Below are positions 16,084 to 24,439 of a stretch of DNA of 38,301 nucleotides, in pieces; position 1 is the stretch's first letter; every line of letters starts with the position of its first letter. This stretch comes from JASBSR01 sp963847575 (GTDB taxonomy: Bacteria > Pseudomonadota > Gammaproteobacteria > SZUA-229). The position numbers were made by a program, and so were the translations under genes. The notes beneath the pieces are model-generated. The model ran no database searches, was not told where the DNA came from, and worked only from the letters and a program-made list of their open reading frames with translations. Location: contig CAWKAL010000049.1 of the NCBI GenBank assembly GCA_963847575.1, positions 1 through 38,301 of the forward strand, written 5' to 3'.

Positions 16084-17285
16084 GGCTTTTTTTTCAACAC
16101 CAGTACTGCATTCAATCCACCAAATGCAAATGAATTTGACATTGCAGCATTGATGCTCATGTCACGCGGCTGGTTCGGCACATAATCCAGGTCACATTCC
16201 TCATCCGCCTCGGTATAGTTTATGGTCGGCGGAATCTTGCCGTGGTGCATCGCCAGCGCAGTCGCGACAAGTTCGAGCGCACTCGATGCGCCGAGTGCAT
16301 GGCCATGCATGGATTTGGTTGATGATATTGCCAGTGACCGGGCATGTTCGCCAAAGACACGGTGGAGTGCCTGGGTCTCTGTCAGGTCATTTGCGATGGT
16401 GCCGGTACCGTGTGCGTTGACATACTCGATTTCCTGCGGTTGCAGCCCGGCGTTTTCCAGTGCGCTGCGCATGGCTTTGACTATGCCTTCGATATCCGGT
16501 CGCGTAATATGCCCGGCGTCTGACGACATGCCATATCCGGCCAGTTCTGCGTATACGCGTGCACCGCGTTTGCTGGCGTGTTCAGCCGACTCAAGCACAA
16601 TAATGCCTGCGCCCTCACCGAGTATCATGCCACTGCGATCTTTACTGAATGGACGGCAGGCATCTGCTGACACCACCCGCAATGCATCCCATGCTTTTAA
16701 TAATCCGTAGGGAAACGGTGCATCGGTGCCGCCGACCAGTGCAACATCCACCAGGCCCTGCTGAATTAACATGGCACCCTGGATAATGGCATGCGCGCCG
16801 GATGAACAGGCGCTGGCGACAGAAAACACCGGTCCCTTGATACCGAGGTGCTTGCTGACGCTGCTGGCAACTGCTGAATGCATGCCCCTGGGGATGGCCA
16901 GTGGATGCACCCGTGGATTGTTCTGTTGATAGAGTTTTTTATAACCTTCTTCGTCGGTGTGTTTGCCACCGCCACCACTGCCGATGACAGCGCCTGCATC
17001 AGCGAGTGCGCTACTGTCGGTAAGCCCGGCATCAGCCACCGCCTGGGTGGCTGCGAGTATGGCAAGCTGGGAGAATCGATCGAGTAACTGCAGGTCGTCC
17101 TTTGAGAAAAACTGTTTTTCATCATAGTCAGGCAGGCGAGCGCCGAGGGTCATTTTTATACCTTCGAGCGGGTCGAGCGGTTTGATAGCGCAGTGCCCCT
17201 GGCTGACACCCTGCCAGAATGCCTCTGTGGTCAGGCCAAACCCGGACACCACGCCCAGGCCGGTAATCATGACGCGCGCGCTCAT
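16080..17285 (-). CDS. FabF-like beta-ketoacyl-ACP synthase
   Basis: A 401-aa condensing enzyme of the KAS II type that extends an acyl-ACP with malonyl-ACP. The Cys-His-His triad is present: Cys160 in SACSSGAHAI, His292 in NAHGTGT and His329 in STKSMHGHALGASSALE, with Lys324 also kept. The N-terminus (MITGLGVVSGFG) and C-terminus (SNSFAFGGLNAVLV) are standard, so it is full length. It begins five bases after a dedicated acyl carrier protein gene and is divergent from an RpfF-type gene. This suggests that the pair builds a special acyl chain, possibly for a fatty-acid signal or a surface lipid, rather than bulk fatty acids. That role is inference. Confidence 0.9.
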   Translation of the reverse strand: MSARVMITGLGVVSGFGLTTEAFWQGVSQGHCAIKPLDPLEGIKMTLGARLPDYDEKQFFSKDDLQLLDRFSQLAILAATQAVADAGLTDSSALADAGAVIGSGGGGKHTDEEGYKKLYQQNNPRVHPLAIPRGMHSAVASSVSKHLGIKGPVFSVASACSSGAHAIIQGAMLIQQGLVDVALVGGTDAPFPYGLLKAWDALRVVSADACRPFSKDRSGMILGEGAGIIVLESAEHASKRGARVYAELAGYGMSSDAGHITRPDIEGIVKAMRSALENAGLQPQEIEYVNAHGTGTIANDLTETQALHRVFGEHARSLAISSTKSMHGHALGASSALELVATALAMHHGKIPPTINYTEADEECDLDYVPNQPRDMSINAAMSNSFAFGGLNAVLVLKKKP

Positions 17286-17290
17286 GCGCC

Positions 17291-17524
17291 TTACTTGGCT
17301 TCGAGCAGCTTGATGATGGCCACTTCAATATCATGCACCGTGGTCAGTTCGGCGATCTCCTCGTTGGGGACTTCGATGTCAAATTCTTCTTCCAGATCAT
17401 ACAGAATATTGATTGCTTTTAATGAATCAATCCCGAGGCTGTCGAGCCGGGTTGCAGGGGTGATGTGCTGCTTGTCGCAGTCAATGGCGGCAGCAATAGC
17501 ATCAATGATCTTGTTTAATGGCAT
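17291..17524 (-). CDS. Dedicated acyl carrier protein
   Basis: A 77-aa acidic carrier protein. The phosphopantetheine site is Ser34 in GIDSLKAIN, and helix-2 and helix-3 blocks follow (YDLEEEFDIEVPNEEIAEL). It differs from housekeeping AcpP (the sequence after the serine is KAIN rather than VELV), as is common for carriers tied to special pathways. It is the first gene of a two-gene unit with the ketoacyl synthase five bases downstream. No strong ribosome site is visible before its ATG. Confidence 0.88.
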   Translation of the reverse strand: MPLNKIIDAIAAAIDCDKQHITPATRLDSLGIDSLKAINILYDLEEEFDIEVPNEEIAELTTVHDIEVAIIKLLEAK

Positions 17525-17898
17525 AGAGTACAGCTTTTCAGATGGTGCAATAAAATCAGATAGTTGGAAACAACGACTAGATTCGAATAGATCTAGTATT
17601 CCACAGCTGATAATACAATATCTATGTTATTCGTCGGGTATTCCCGAGCCTGATGCACGCCTTTATTTGTGCAGTTTCATCTAAACTGAGCAATTTACTC
17701 ATAAGTAGTTCATGGAGTTGTAATACTCAAATGTTAAGTACGGTTAAATGTGTCACATAAGGTCATAAAATGTTTGCGGTTTAATAAAAAATAGGACATG
17801 ATCTAAATAACGAGTACAAATGAGGGACCGCATACTCTGTTACTGATAGCAGAACACAAAATAATATATAAAAAATATATAACACTCGGGGAGGCAAT
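17525..17898. other. Divergent regulatory spacer between ACP and rpfF
   Basis: A 374-base AT-rich spacer with promoters for both the ACP-KAS unit (-) and rpfF (+). It contains an inverted repeat ACTAGAT...ATCTAGT at 17576-17597 (8-base loop), about 50 bases ahead of the ACP start. No gene is supported in it. Confidence 0.5.
17576..17597. promoter_or_regulatory. Inverted repeat in the ACP/rpfF divergent region
   Basis: ACTAGAT and ATCTAGT form a perfect 7-base inverted repeat with an 8-base centre, placed just upstream of the acyl carrier protein gene. It could be an operator for a dimeric regulator; no matching regulator is encoded nearby. Confidence 0.35.
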
Positions 17899-18924
17899 AT
17901 GGTTGCGGCAGTTAAAGGCGGCAGAATCTCTATCCAGCCAGAACTTGAATTTACCCAGTTCACGACCCGCTATGATCCCGCGACCAGCGCGATCTGGTGC
18001 TGGATGTCCCCCACGCCCCTTCCCTGTATTACCACCCGCCTGCTTGATGAAGTAGCCCAATTACAAACCCAGTTAACCGCCACCTATAATAACCAGGGCC
18101 CAGATACTGTCTGGCCGTTTCGCCACCTGGTACTGGCGTCCAAAATTCCCGGCATCTATAACCTGGGCGGTGACCTGCAGCTTTTCAAAGACAGTATCCA
18201 GCAGCAAAATGAAGAATGCCTCAGGGAGTATGCGCACAAATGCGTCAGCCTGCTGCATCAAAACATAAACAATCTCGACCTGCCGATTACCATGATTGCC
18301 CTCATCCAGGGACAGGCCATGGGCGGCGGACTTGAAACCGCACTTTCATGTGACGTCATCATTGCGGAACGAAGTGCGCAAATGGGTTTTCCCGAAATTT
18401 TATTCAACCTGTTCCCGGGCATGGGTGCTTACAATCTACTGGCAAGACGTATCGGCGCCAGCCTCGCCGAACGCATTATTTTGAGCGGCAAGACCTACAG
18501 CGCAGCCGAGCTCTATGCAATGGGCGTGGTGGATGTGCTGGCCGAAGATGGTGAAGGTGAACAAGCGGTCGCAAAATATTTAAGCAGCCACAACCAGTCG
18601 CACAACACCATCGCGTCGATGAAAAAAATCAGGCAGATCGTGCACCCTATTTCACAGAAGAATCTGTTCGAAGTCGTCGACATCTGGGTAGACGCCGCGC
18701 TAAGTCTAAGCGAAAAAGACCTGACAAAACTCGAGCGCCTGTTACATGCACAACAAAACCTTAGAGACAGACGGGCCCAAACTGATGCAGATTCTGGAAA
18801 AATTCCACGCCGGGGTGACTGGCGTAAGATCGACGATGTTGAATTCCCGCTGATTACCCACCTGGGTGAAAACATATTCCGCAATCGCCGGCAGACATCA
18901 CGCCGTAAGCACAAAGTTGAATAA
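17899..18924 (+). CDS. rpfF: RpfF-type DSF synthase (crotonase family)
   Basis: A 341-aa crotonase-fold enzyme matching RpfF, which turns 3-hydroxyacyl-ACP into cis-2-unsaturated fatty acid signals by dehydration and thioester cleavage. The oxyanion region IYNLGGDLQLF is at about 86-96. The two catalytic glutamates are both kept: Glu146 in GQAMGGGLETALSC and Glu166 in GFPEILFNLFPGMGAY. This combination is diagnostic for RpfF over ordinary enoyl-CoA hydratases. The C-terminus carries an extra basic segment of about 50 residues. A GGGGAGG ribosome site lies just before the ATG. The divergent KAS and ACP genes could supply its acyl-ACP substrate. No RpfC/RpfG sensor is present in the window. Confidence 0.88.
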   Translation: MVAAVKGGRISIQPELEFTQFTTRYDPATSAIWCWMSPTPLPCITTRLLDEVAQLQTQLTATYNNQGPDTVWPFRHLVLASKIPGIYNLGGDLQLFKDSIQQQNEECLREYAHKCVSLLHQNINNLDLPITMIALIQGQAMGGGLETALSCDVIIAERSAQMGFPEILFNLFPGMGAYNLLARRIGASLAERIILSGKTYSAAELYAMGVVDVLAEDGEGEQAVAKYLSSHNQSHNTIASMKKIRQIVHPISQKNLFEVVDIWVDAALSLSEKDLTKLERLLHAQQNLRDRRAQTDADSGKIPRRGDWRKIDDVEFPLITHLGENIFRNRRQTSRRKHKVE

Positions 18925-18939
18925 TTTAAGATATAGAAG

Positions 18940-19165
18940 AATTTTTAGCCGCGAATGAACGCAAATAAACGCGAATAATAACAAATATTTAGTCAGGTTA
19001 ACTGCGTTATATAGTAATCATGCGTTCTGTTTTGTTTTTGCGGTTTAATTTGTGTTCATCCGCGTTCATCTGCGGCCAGTTACCTGTTTATGTTTTCACG
19101 TTTAATTTGCGTTTATTCGCGTTCATTTGCGGCTAATTACCTGTTTATATTTTCACGTTTAATCT
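18940..19165. repeat. 57-base tandem repeats with an inverted copy
   Basis: Two copies of a 57-base unit lie at 19043-19099 and 19100-19156, starting GTTTAATTTG and ending TTTTCAC, with the beginning of a third at 19157. Each unit contains CGCGTTCAT.TGCGGC. An inverted version of the same core lies at about 18948-18980, right after the rpfF stop, so the region could fold into a long hairpin. Similar GCGTTCATCTGCGGC elements are widespread in intergenic DNA of many bacteria. It separates rpfF from the convergent ypfJ gene. Confidence 0.7.
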
Positions 19166-19186
19166 GTTGATAATTATTTTTTTATC

Positions 19187-20107
19187 CTACCCCGCAAACG
19201 TATCGCAGGTTTTCAATTCACCTGAATTCAGCCCGGTTTTAAACCATTGCACGCGTTGTACCGAGCTGCCGTGGGTGAATGAATCTGGATTCACGTAGCC
19301 CTTTGCCTGTTTCTGCAAACGGTCATCACCGATGGCACTGGCCGCGGTCAGGCCTTCTTCGACATCGCCGCTTTCGAGTAACTGGCGCGTGCGGTTTGCG
19401 TGAAACGCCCAGATGCCGGCGAAACAGTCCGCCTGCAGTTCCTGTTTGACTGATAATTGATTGGCTTCAACGTCATTCAGTTTTTGTTTCGCTGCGTGCA
19501 CCTTGCTTGAAATGCCCAGCAGGGTTTGTACATGGTGGCCGACTTCGTGGGCGATCACATAGGCCTGGGCAAAATCACCCGGCGCCTTGAAGCGGCTGTG
19601 TAATTCATCGAAGAAACCGAGGTCGAGGTACACTTTCTGATCACCGGGGCAATAAAATGGGCCCATTGCAGCCTGCCCCATTCCACAGGCGGATGTCACC
19701 GCATCACGAAATAACACCAGGTTCGGTTCTTTATAGGTTTTGCCAGCCTGTTTGAATAATGCCTGCCAGGTATCTTCGGTGTCGGCCAGTACCACGGCGA
19801 CAAACTGCACCAGTTCTTTTTCTTCCGTAGTCTGTTTTAGCGGCCCGCTCGTTTGCGTGGTCTGCTGGGGTGTGCTGACGCCGCTGAGCCCACTCAACAT
19901 ATTGTCAAGATTGCCGGTGTAGAGGCCGTAAGCGCCGAGCGCAACCACCGCGATGACCGTGCCCTTGAAGCCGAGAAATTTGAACACCATGGGCAATAAT
20001 CGCAGCAGGCCGCCGCCACCGCCGAGTGCACCCATGCGTCCGCCGGACACGCGTGTACCGCGACGATCCTCGATATTATTACTTTGCCGGTTACCGCGCC
20101 AACGCAT
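19187..20107 (-). CDS. ypfJ: YpfJ-type neutral zinc metallopeptidase
   Basis: A 306-aa membrane-anchored peptidase-like protein of the YpfJ family. The N-terminus is short, basic and glycine-rich (RRGTRVSGGRMG), followed by one membrane helix (about 48-65). The zinc site is HEVGHH at 187-192, with a likely third ligand Glu223 in KQELQADCFAG. The end shows the family's THGSSVQRVQWF block. Its substrate is unknown. A GGGAG ribosome site precedes the ATG. It lies 73 bases downstream of arfB on the same strand, so the two may be co-transcribed. Confidence 0.9.
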   Translation of the reverse strand: MRWRGNRQSNNIEDRRGTRVSGGRMGALGGGGGLLRLLPMVFKFLGFKGTVIAVVALGAYGLYTGNLDNMLSGLSGVSTPQQTTQTSGPLKQTTEEKELVQFVAVVLADTEDTWQALFKQAGKTYKEPNLVLFRDAVTSACGMGQAAMGPFYCPGDQKVYLDLGFFDELHSRFKAPGDFAQAYVIAHEVGHHVQTLLGISSKVHAAKQKLNDVEANQLSVKQELQADCFAGIWAFHANRTRQLLESGDVEEGLTAASAIGDDRLQKQAKGYVNPDSFTHGSSVQRVQWFKTGLNSGELKTCDTFAG

Positions 20108-20180
20108 GCGCTTCTCCCATTTATGTGTGATTAAAATATACCAGGCGAACTATCTTATTCTATTTGCCGTCTGACCGACA

Positions 20181-20600
20181 TTAATCTGTGGCTGTCACCT
20201 TGCGCCGCAATGCCTTGTGTTTACCGCGTTTTGTTTTTTCATCCATGCGCCGGGTTTTGGCCGCGCGTGTGGGCCGGGTGGCGACGCGTCTTTTGCGCAC
20301 CACGGCTACACTGCGGATCAGTTCCTGCAGCCGCGCCAGCGCTGCTTCGCGGTTTTTTTCCTGGGTGCGATAGCTTTGCGCCTTGATCACTACCACGCCG
20401 TCTTTGCTGATACGGCTATCGGAAAGTTTCAGCAGCCGGTTTTTATAGAAGTCAGGCAATGACGAGGCCGCGATGTCAAACCGCAGGTGGATCGCACTCG
20501 ATACCTTGTTCACATTCTGCCCGCCAGCGCCCTGCGCACGAATTGCGCTGAGTTCGATTTCACTCTCGGGTATACTGACGTGACTGGAAATGGGCAACAT
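20181..20600 (-). CDS. arfB: ArfB/YaeJ ribosome-rescue peptidyl-tRNA hydrolase
   Basis: A 139-aa class-I-release-factor-like protein that frees stalled ribosomes. The catalytic GGQ is at residues 26-28 within RAQGAGGQNVNKVSSAIHL, and the basic C-terminal tail that enters the mRNA channel is present (RRMDEKTKRGKHKALRRK). The length is normal for the family. It is divergent from a small membrane protein gene with a 49-base gap. Confidence 0.93.
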   Translation of the reverse strand: MLPISSHVSIPESEIELSAIRAQGAGGQNVNKVSSAIHLRFDIAASSLPDFYKNRLLKLSDSRISKDGVVVIKAQSYRTQEKNREAALARLQELIRSVAVVRKRRVATRPTRAAKTRRMDEKTKRGKHKALRRKVTATD

Positions 20601-20649
20601 GACAGTTTAATTAATTATTTTTCTGCAATATTTCTCTGGGAATAAAAAC

Positions 20650-21015
20650 ATGATTACTTATTTATACTGGGCCATTGTCATCGCTATCGTCATCAGTTCG
20701 ATGATCGTCATCGGCGGCAAACTTGAACAATGGAAAAGCGCCATTGGTGTCTCGCTGGGTGTACTGTTAATTGGCTATGCCGCTTACTATTTTCACTTCG
20801 AGCAAATATTTGTAAAACGCTACGGCGGCGTGATGTCTGTTTCAGTGCCTGAGGGCGAATTTCACATTGCGTCGACCTGGAAGGATGATAATTTATGGAT
20901 CGAAAATTACAACCCAAAAACCAACACCTGTCATTTCCGAGAATACTCACGCGGTAATTTATTACAGGGCAAGGTAACGATCAAGAACTGCAATCCATTT
21001 GTTCGGCAACCTTAG
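20650..21015 (+). CDS. Small two-helix membrane protein, unknown
   Basis: A 121-aa protein I do not recognise. Two hydrophobic helices (about 4-22 and 31-48) are followed by a likely periplasmic part with KRYGGVMSVSVPEGEFHIAS, WKDDNLWIENYNPKTNTC and KNCNPF near the end. The two cysteines in this soluble part could form a disulfide. A GGGAA site lies ahead of the ATG. It is a single-gene unit between divergent arfB and convergent DUF502. Confidence 0.65.
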   Translation: MITYLYWAIVIAIVISSMIVIGGKLEQWKSAIGVSLGVLLIGYAAYYFHFEQIFVKRYGGVMSVSVPEGEFHIASTWKDDNLWIENYNPKTNTCHFREYSRGNLLQGKVTIKNCNPFVRQP

Positions 21016-21068
21016 CGTGTTATGAGTAAACATTTAAATCTGGCTGGAAAGAGTATATCCAGACTGAT

Positions 21069-21660
21069 TTAGCTTTTATTATTTGTACCTGTAATTCCCG
21101 CGGTTAATACAAATCGCATCGCTTCTTCCATGCGCATCTTGCACGGGCGGACATCTTTGCGTGGAATCAGCACGGTGTAGCCGCCAATCATATAACTCAT
21201 CGGCAAATAGACCAGCACACTATCGCGATCCTGAAATGATTCAGGCAAGCGTGCCGGATCTTCCTGGGTGATAAATCCAATCATTTCCACGCCACCGAAA
21301 GACACCGTCACCACCTGTTCCATGCCTTCTTTCGGTGGCTTGAAAAAATCAAATAAATCGCGCATCGCACGATAGACGGTTTTTATCAGTGGCAGACTGG
21401 TAAAGGATCTTTTCGCCGAATGCAAACAGCTGGCGCACAAGAAAGGCCTTCATCAACAAGCCTACGATAAACACCACCAGCACGCCTGCAATCATGCCTA
21501 GACCTGGAAAATAGGTGGCATCAGGTAACACAAAGCGCAGTGCGCGCCCCATCACCTGCTCGGATGACACCGCCAGCCAGTACAACAGGTAAATGGTAAG
21601 CACCACGGGCAACAGGGTTATAAAGCCCGTGAGCAAGGTTCGGCCAATCGATTTGAACAT
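21069..21660 (-). pseudogene. DUF502 membrane protein, one frameshift
   Basis: A DUF502-family inner-membrane protein split in two frames. The first part (from 21660) has the usual start MFKSIGRTLLTGFITLLPVVL and two helices, ending in AFGEKILYQ. The second frame continues with LPLIKTVYRAMRDLFDFF, then VTVSFGGVEMIGF and LPMSYMIGGYTVLIPR through the normal C-terminus. The shift is near 21396 and is repaired by removing one base, giving about 194 aa, the expected length. Function in the family is unknown. It is either a recent pseudogene or a sequencing error; the rest of the protein looks intact. Confidence 0.82.
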
Positions 21661-21842
21661 GTGAATACCTGGGTGATTGTCTGGGTGAATACGTTATAAG
21701 TTTACGGACAATAGCGCTACATTTCTGCCCTGTTTGAAAATTTCCAGTGGCTGCGTTTCCACGTAACAGCAGTGGAATGTATACTGACAGCACAAGCAGT
21801 CATTTGTCCTATGCTTAATAAAAAAAACCAACAAGGCAGCAC

Positions 21843-23198
21843 ATGGATAATCTCACACAACAGATAACTCAGCTAATCACCGACCTCAATGGCCTGGTCT
21901 GGGGCCCCGCAATGCTGGTGCTAATACTCGGTACCGGCCTGTATCTAATGACCGGGCTGCGTTTCATGCCGATACGGTATCTCGGATACGGTTTTCGAAT
22001 GCTGTGGCAGGGCCGACAAGCCGTCGGTGATGGCGACATCGTACCGTTCAAGGCGCTGATGACCGCGCTGGCCGCCACCATCGGCACCGGCAATATCGCC
22101 GGGGTGGCCACCGCGATATTCCTCGGCGGCCCGGGTGCCCTGTTCTGGATGTGGTGCACGGCGCTGGTGGGCATGGCGACCAAGTACGCCGAAGCCGTGC
22201 TCGCGGTGCATTACCGCGAAATCGATGACAACGGCGATCATGTCGGCGGGCCGATGTATTACATCAAGAACGGTCTGAAACAACACTGGGCCTGGCTGGG
22301 TACCGCGTTCGCTATCTTTGGTGCGCTGGCGGGGTTTGGCATTGGCAATACCATCCAGGCGAATTCAGTCGCCGATGTTCTCAATTCCAGTTTTGGCTTA
22401 CCTCACCTCGCCACCGGTATTGTAATCGCGGTACTGGTCGCGCTGGTACTCATCGGCGGTATCAAGCGCATCGCCGATGTTGCCGGCGCGCTGGTGCCGT
22501 TCATGGCGGTCAGTTACGTGCTGACGGGACTGGTGGTGCTGGCACTGAACGCCACTGAAATTCCCGGCGCGCTGAGTTTAATATTCACCCACGCCTTCAC
22601 CCCCACTGCAGCCACCGGCGGTTTCGCCGGTGCCGCGGTCTGGGCCGCGATTCGCTTTGGCGTGGCGCGCGGTATTTTTTCCAACGAAGCCGGCCTCGGC
22701 AGTGCGCCGATTGCGCACGCCGCGGCGGCGACGGACAATCCGGTGCGCCAGGGTACGGTGGCCATGCTCGGCACTTTTATCGACACACTTATTATCTGTA
22801 CGATCACCGGCCTGGTGATTATTGTCAGCGGCGCCTGGACCAGTGGCGATACCGGCGCCACGCTGTCGTCCACCGCGTTCGAAACCTCGTTACCCGGAGT
22901 GGGTGGTTATATCGTCACTTTCGGCCTGAGCATCTTCGCGTTCACCACCCTGCTCGGCTGGAGTTTTTACGGTGAGAAATGCGTGGAATATTTGTTCGGC
23001 GTAAAAGCGATTACACCATTCAGAGTGCTCTGGGTGATCGCGATACCGATCGGCGCGACGGCAAAGTTATCCTTTATCTGGCTGGTGGCGGATACGTTGA
23101 ATGCCTTGATGGCGATCCCCAACCTGGTGGCCCTGTTGTTGCTCAGCCCGGTGGTTTATAAATTAACGCGGGACTATTTTGCAGCACCAGTACGTTAG
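21843..23198 (+). CDS. AGCS-family sodium:alanine/glycine symporter
   Basis: A 451-aa inner-membrane transporter of the alanine/glycine:cation symporter family. Diagnostic blocks: FKALMTALAATIGTGNIAGVATA (shown in part), GGPGALFWMWCTALVGMATKYAE, GGPMYYIKNGL, and ARGIFSNEAGLGSAPIAHAAA. About eleven helices are expected. An AAGG site precedes the ATG. It is followed by the aldolase gene with a 139-base spacer containing its own promoter-like sequence, so they are probably separate units. The substrate (alanine, glycine or another small amino acid) cannot be told from the sequence. Confidence 0.92.
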   Translation: MDNLTQQITQLITDLNGLVWGPAMLVLILGTGLYLMTGLRFMPIRYLGYGFRMLWQGRQAVGDGDIVPFKALMTALAATIGTGNIAGVATAIFLGGPGALFWMWCTALVGMATKYAEAVLAVHYREIDDNGDHVGGPMYYIKNGLKQHWAWLGTAFAIFGALAGFGIGNTIQANSVADVLNSSFGLPHLATGIVIAVLVALVLIGGIKRIADVAGALVPFMAVSYVLTGLVVLALNATEIPGALSLIFTHAFTPTAATGGFAGAAVWAAIRFGVARGIFSNEAGLGSAPIAHAAAATDNPVRQGTVAMLGTFIDTLIICTITGLVIIVSGAWTSGDTGATLSSTAFETSLPGVGGYIVTFGLSIFAFTTLLGWSFYGEKCVEYLFGVKAITPFRVLWVIAIPIGATAKLSFIWLVADTLNALMAIPNLVALLLLSPVVYKLTRDYFAAPVR

Positions 23199-23279
23199 CG
23201 CATCAGCCCTGTCATTTTTTTGAGCAACTGTATCTGCTGGATCAAGAACGAGCGTGCGAATCCGAAAGCCCTGTAGAGC

Positions 23280-23307
23280 ATTTGCCGAAAAAGGCGCGTA
23301 ATATAAT
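23280..23307 (+). promoter_or_regulatory. Candidate promoter of the aldolase gene
   Basis: A perfect TATAAT lies at 23302-23307, with a weak TTTGCC-type -35 about 15-16 bases before it. The ATG with its GGAGG ribosome site is about 30 bases downstream. Confidence 0.4.
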
Positions 23308-23337
23308 GTAAGCCTGAATCGCACGGAGGTGCTTGCT

Positions 23338-24351
23338 ATGGATACCCGCCAGACATTACAGCAAACTATCGATGATATGGTCGATGACCATCGCGGCATA
23401 CTCGCCGCAGACGAAAGCTCGCCCACTATCGCCAAACGCTTTGCCGCCATCAAGCTCGAATCAACCGAAGAAAACCGCCGTGCCTATCGTTCTTTGTTGC
23501 TTGAAACTCCTGGACTGGGTGAGTTCATCAGCGGTGTTATTTTGTTCGAAGAAACCCTCGGCCAGAAAAATGCTGCGGGTAAGCCTTTGCCGGACGTTGC
23601 CTGGAAACAGAAAATCGTACCGGGCATCAAGGTGGACAAAGGCACCGAGCCGCTCGCAGGTGCGCCCGGTGATCTCATTACCAAAGGCTATGATGGCCTT
23701 GCCGACCGTTTGACCGGCTACATCGAACAGGGCGCGCGTTTTGCCAAGTGGCGCGAGGTGTACCCCATTACCGCCAGCAACCCGACGCCGCTCGGACTGC
23801 ACGCCAATGCCGAGGCACTGGCACACTACGCCGCCATTTGCCAGCAGCTGGGCGTGGTGCCCATTGTCGAGCCCGAAGTATTAATGGACGGTGACCACGA
23901 TATCGATCGCTGCGAAGCAGTCACCACGCAGGTGCTGCACGCGGTGTTCAATGCGCTTTACCATCATGATGTTTGTCTTGAACACATGATTCTCAAGCCC
24001 AGCATGGTGCTGCCCGGCAAGGCCTGCCGCACTGCAGATCCCGTCGAGATTGCTGAAGCCACCCTGCGTGTATACCGTCGTACTATCCCCGCCGCCGTGC
24101 CCAGCATTAATTTTCTCTCCGGCGGCCAGAGCCCGGAAGAAGCCAGCGCCAACCTCAACGCGATAAATTTAATCGGTGGCCCATGGCAGTTAAGCCTGTC
24201 CTACGGCCGCGCCCTGCAACAACCGGTGTTGCAGGCCTGGCAGGGCAAGCCCGAAAACCTCAAAGCCGCGCAGGCCGCGCTATTGAAACGCGCGCGCCTC
24301 AACAGCCTGGCACGTCAGGGACTGTATATCGCAAGCATGGAGGCGGATTAA
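23338..24351 (+). CDS. Class I fructose-bisphosphate aldolase
   Basis: A 337-aa Schiff-base aldolase of the animal/plant type that splits fructose 1,6-bisphosphate in glycolysis. Visible blocks: DDHRGILAADESSPTIAKRF near the N-terminus, GVILFEETLGQK, KWREVYPI, IVEPEVLMDGDHD, and MILKPSMVLPGK with the Schiff-base Lys220. FLSGGQSPEEASANLNAIN and the end YIASMEAD are standard. The start is the ATG at 23338, eight bases after GGAGG; a GTG nine bases earlier overlaps the ribosome site and is unlikely. It is full length. Confidence 0.94.
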   Translation: MDTRQTLQQTIDDMVDDHRGILAADESSPTIAKRFAAIKLESTEENRRAYRSLLLETPGLGEFISGVILFEETLGQKNAAGKPLPDVAWKQKIVPGIKVDKGTEPLAGAPGDLITKGYDGLADRLTGYIEQGARFAKWREVYPITASNPTPLGLHANAEALAHYAAICQQLGVVPIVEPEVLMDGDHDIDRCEAVTTQVLHAVFNALYHHDVCLEHMILKPSMVLPGKACRTADPVEIAEATLRVYRRTIPAAVPSINFLSGGQSPEEASANLNAINLIGGPWQLSLSYGRALQQPVLQAWQGKPENLKAAQAALLKRARLNSLARQGLYIASMEAD

Positions 24352-24403
24352 TCAGTACTAAAAAAATAATCGTTGATTAGATGGTCGCGACTCTTTTACA
24401 GGT

Positions 24404-24424
24404 AGGGTGCGCATGGCACACCCT
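24404..24424. terminator. Hairpin between convergent aldolase and esterase genes
   Basis: AGGGTG and CACCCT pair around a 9-base loop between two convergent genes. There is no T-run, so its role as a terminator is weak; the sequence resembles a common GTAGGGTGCGC-type intergenic repeat. Confidence 0.3.
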
Positions 24425-24439
24425 GCACCGGCACATAGT

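Noticed and set aside
16222..16710. Forward open frame of 162 codons opposite the ketoacyl synthase
   Set aside because: It is antisense to an intact enzyme with all catalytic residues.
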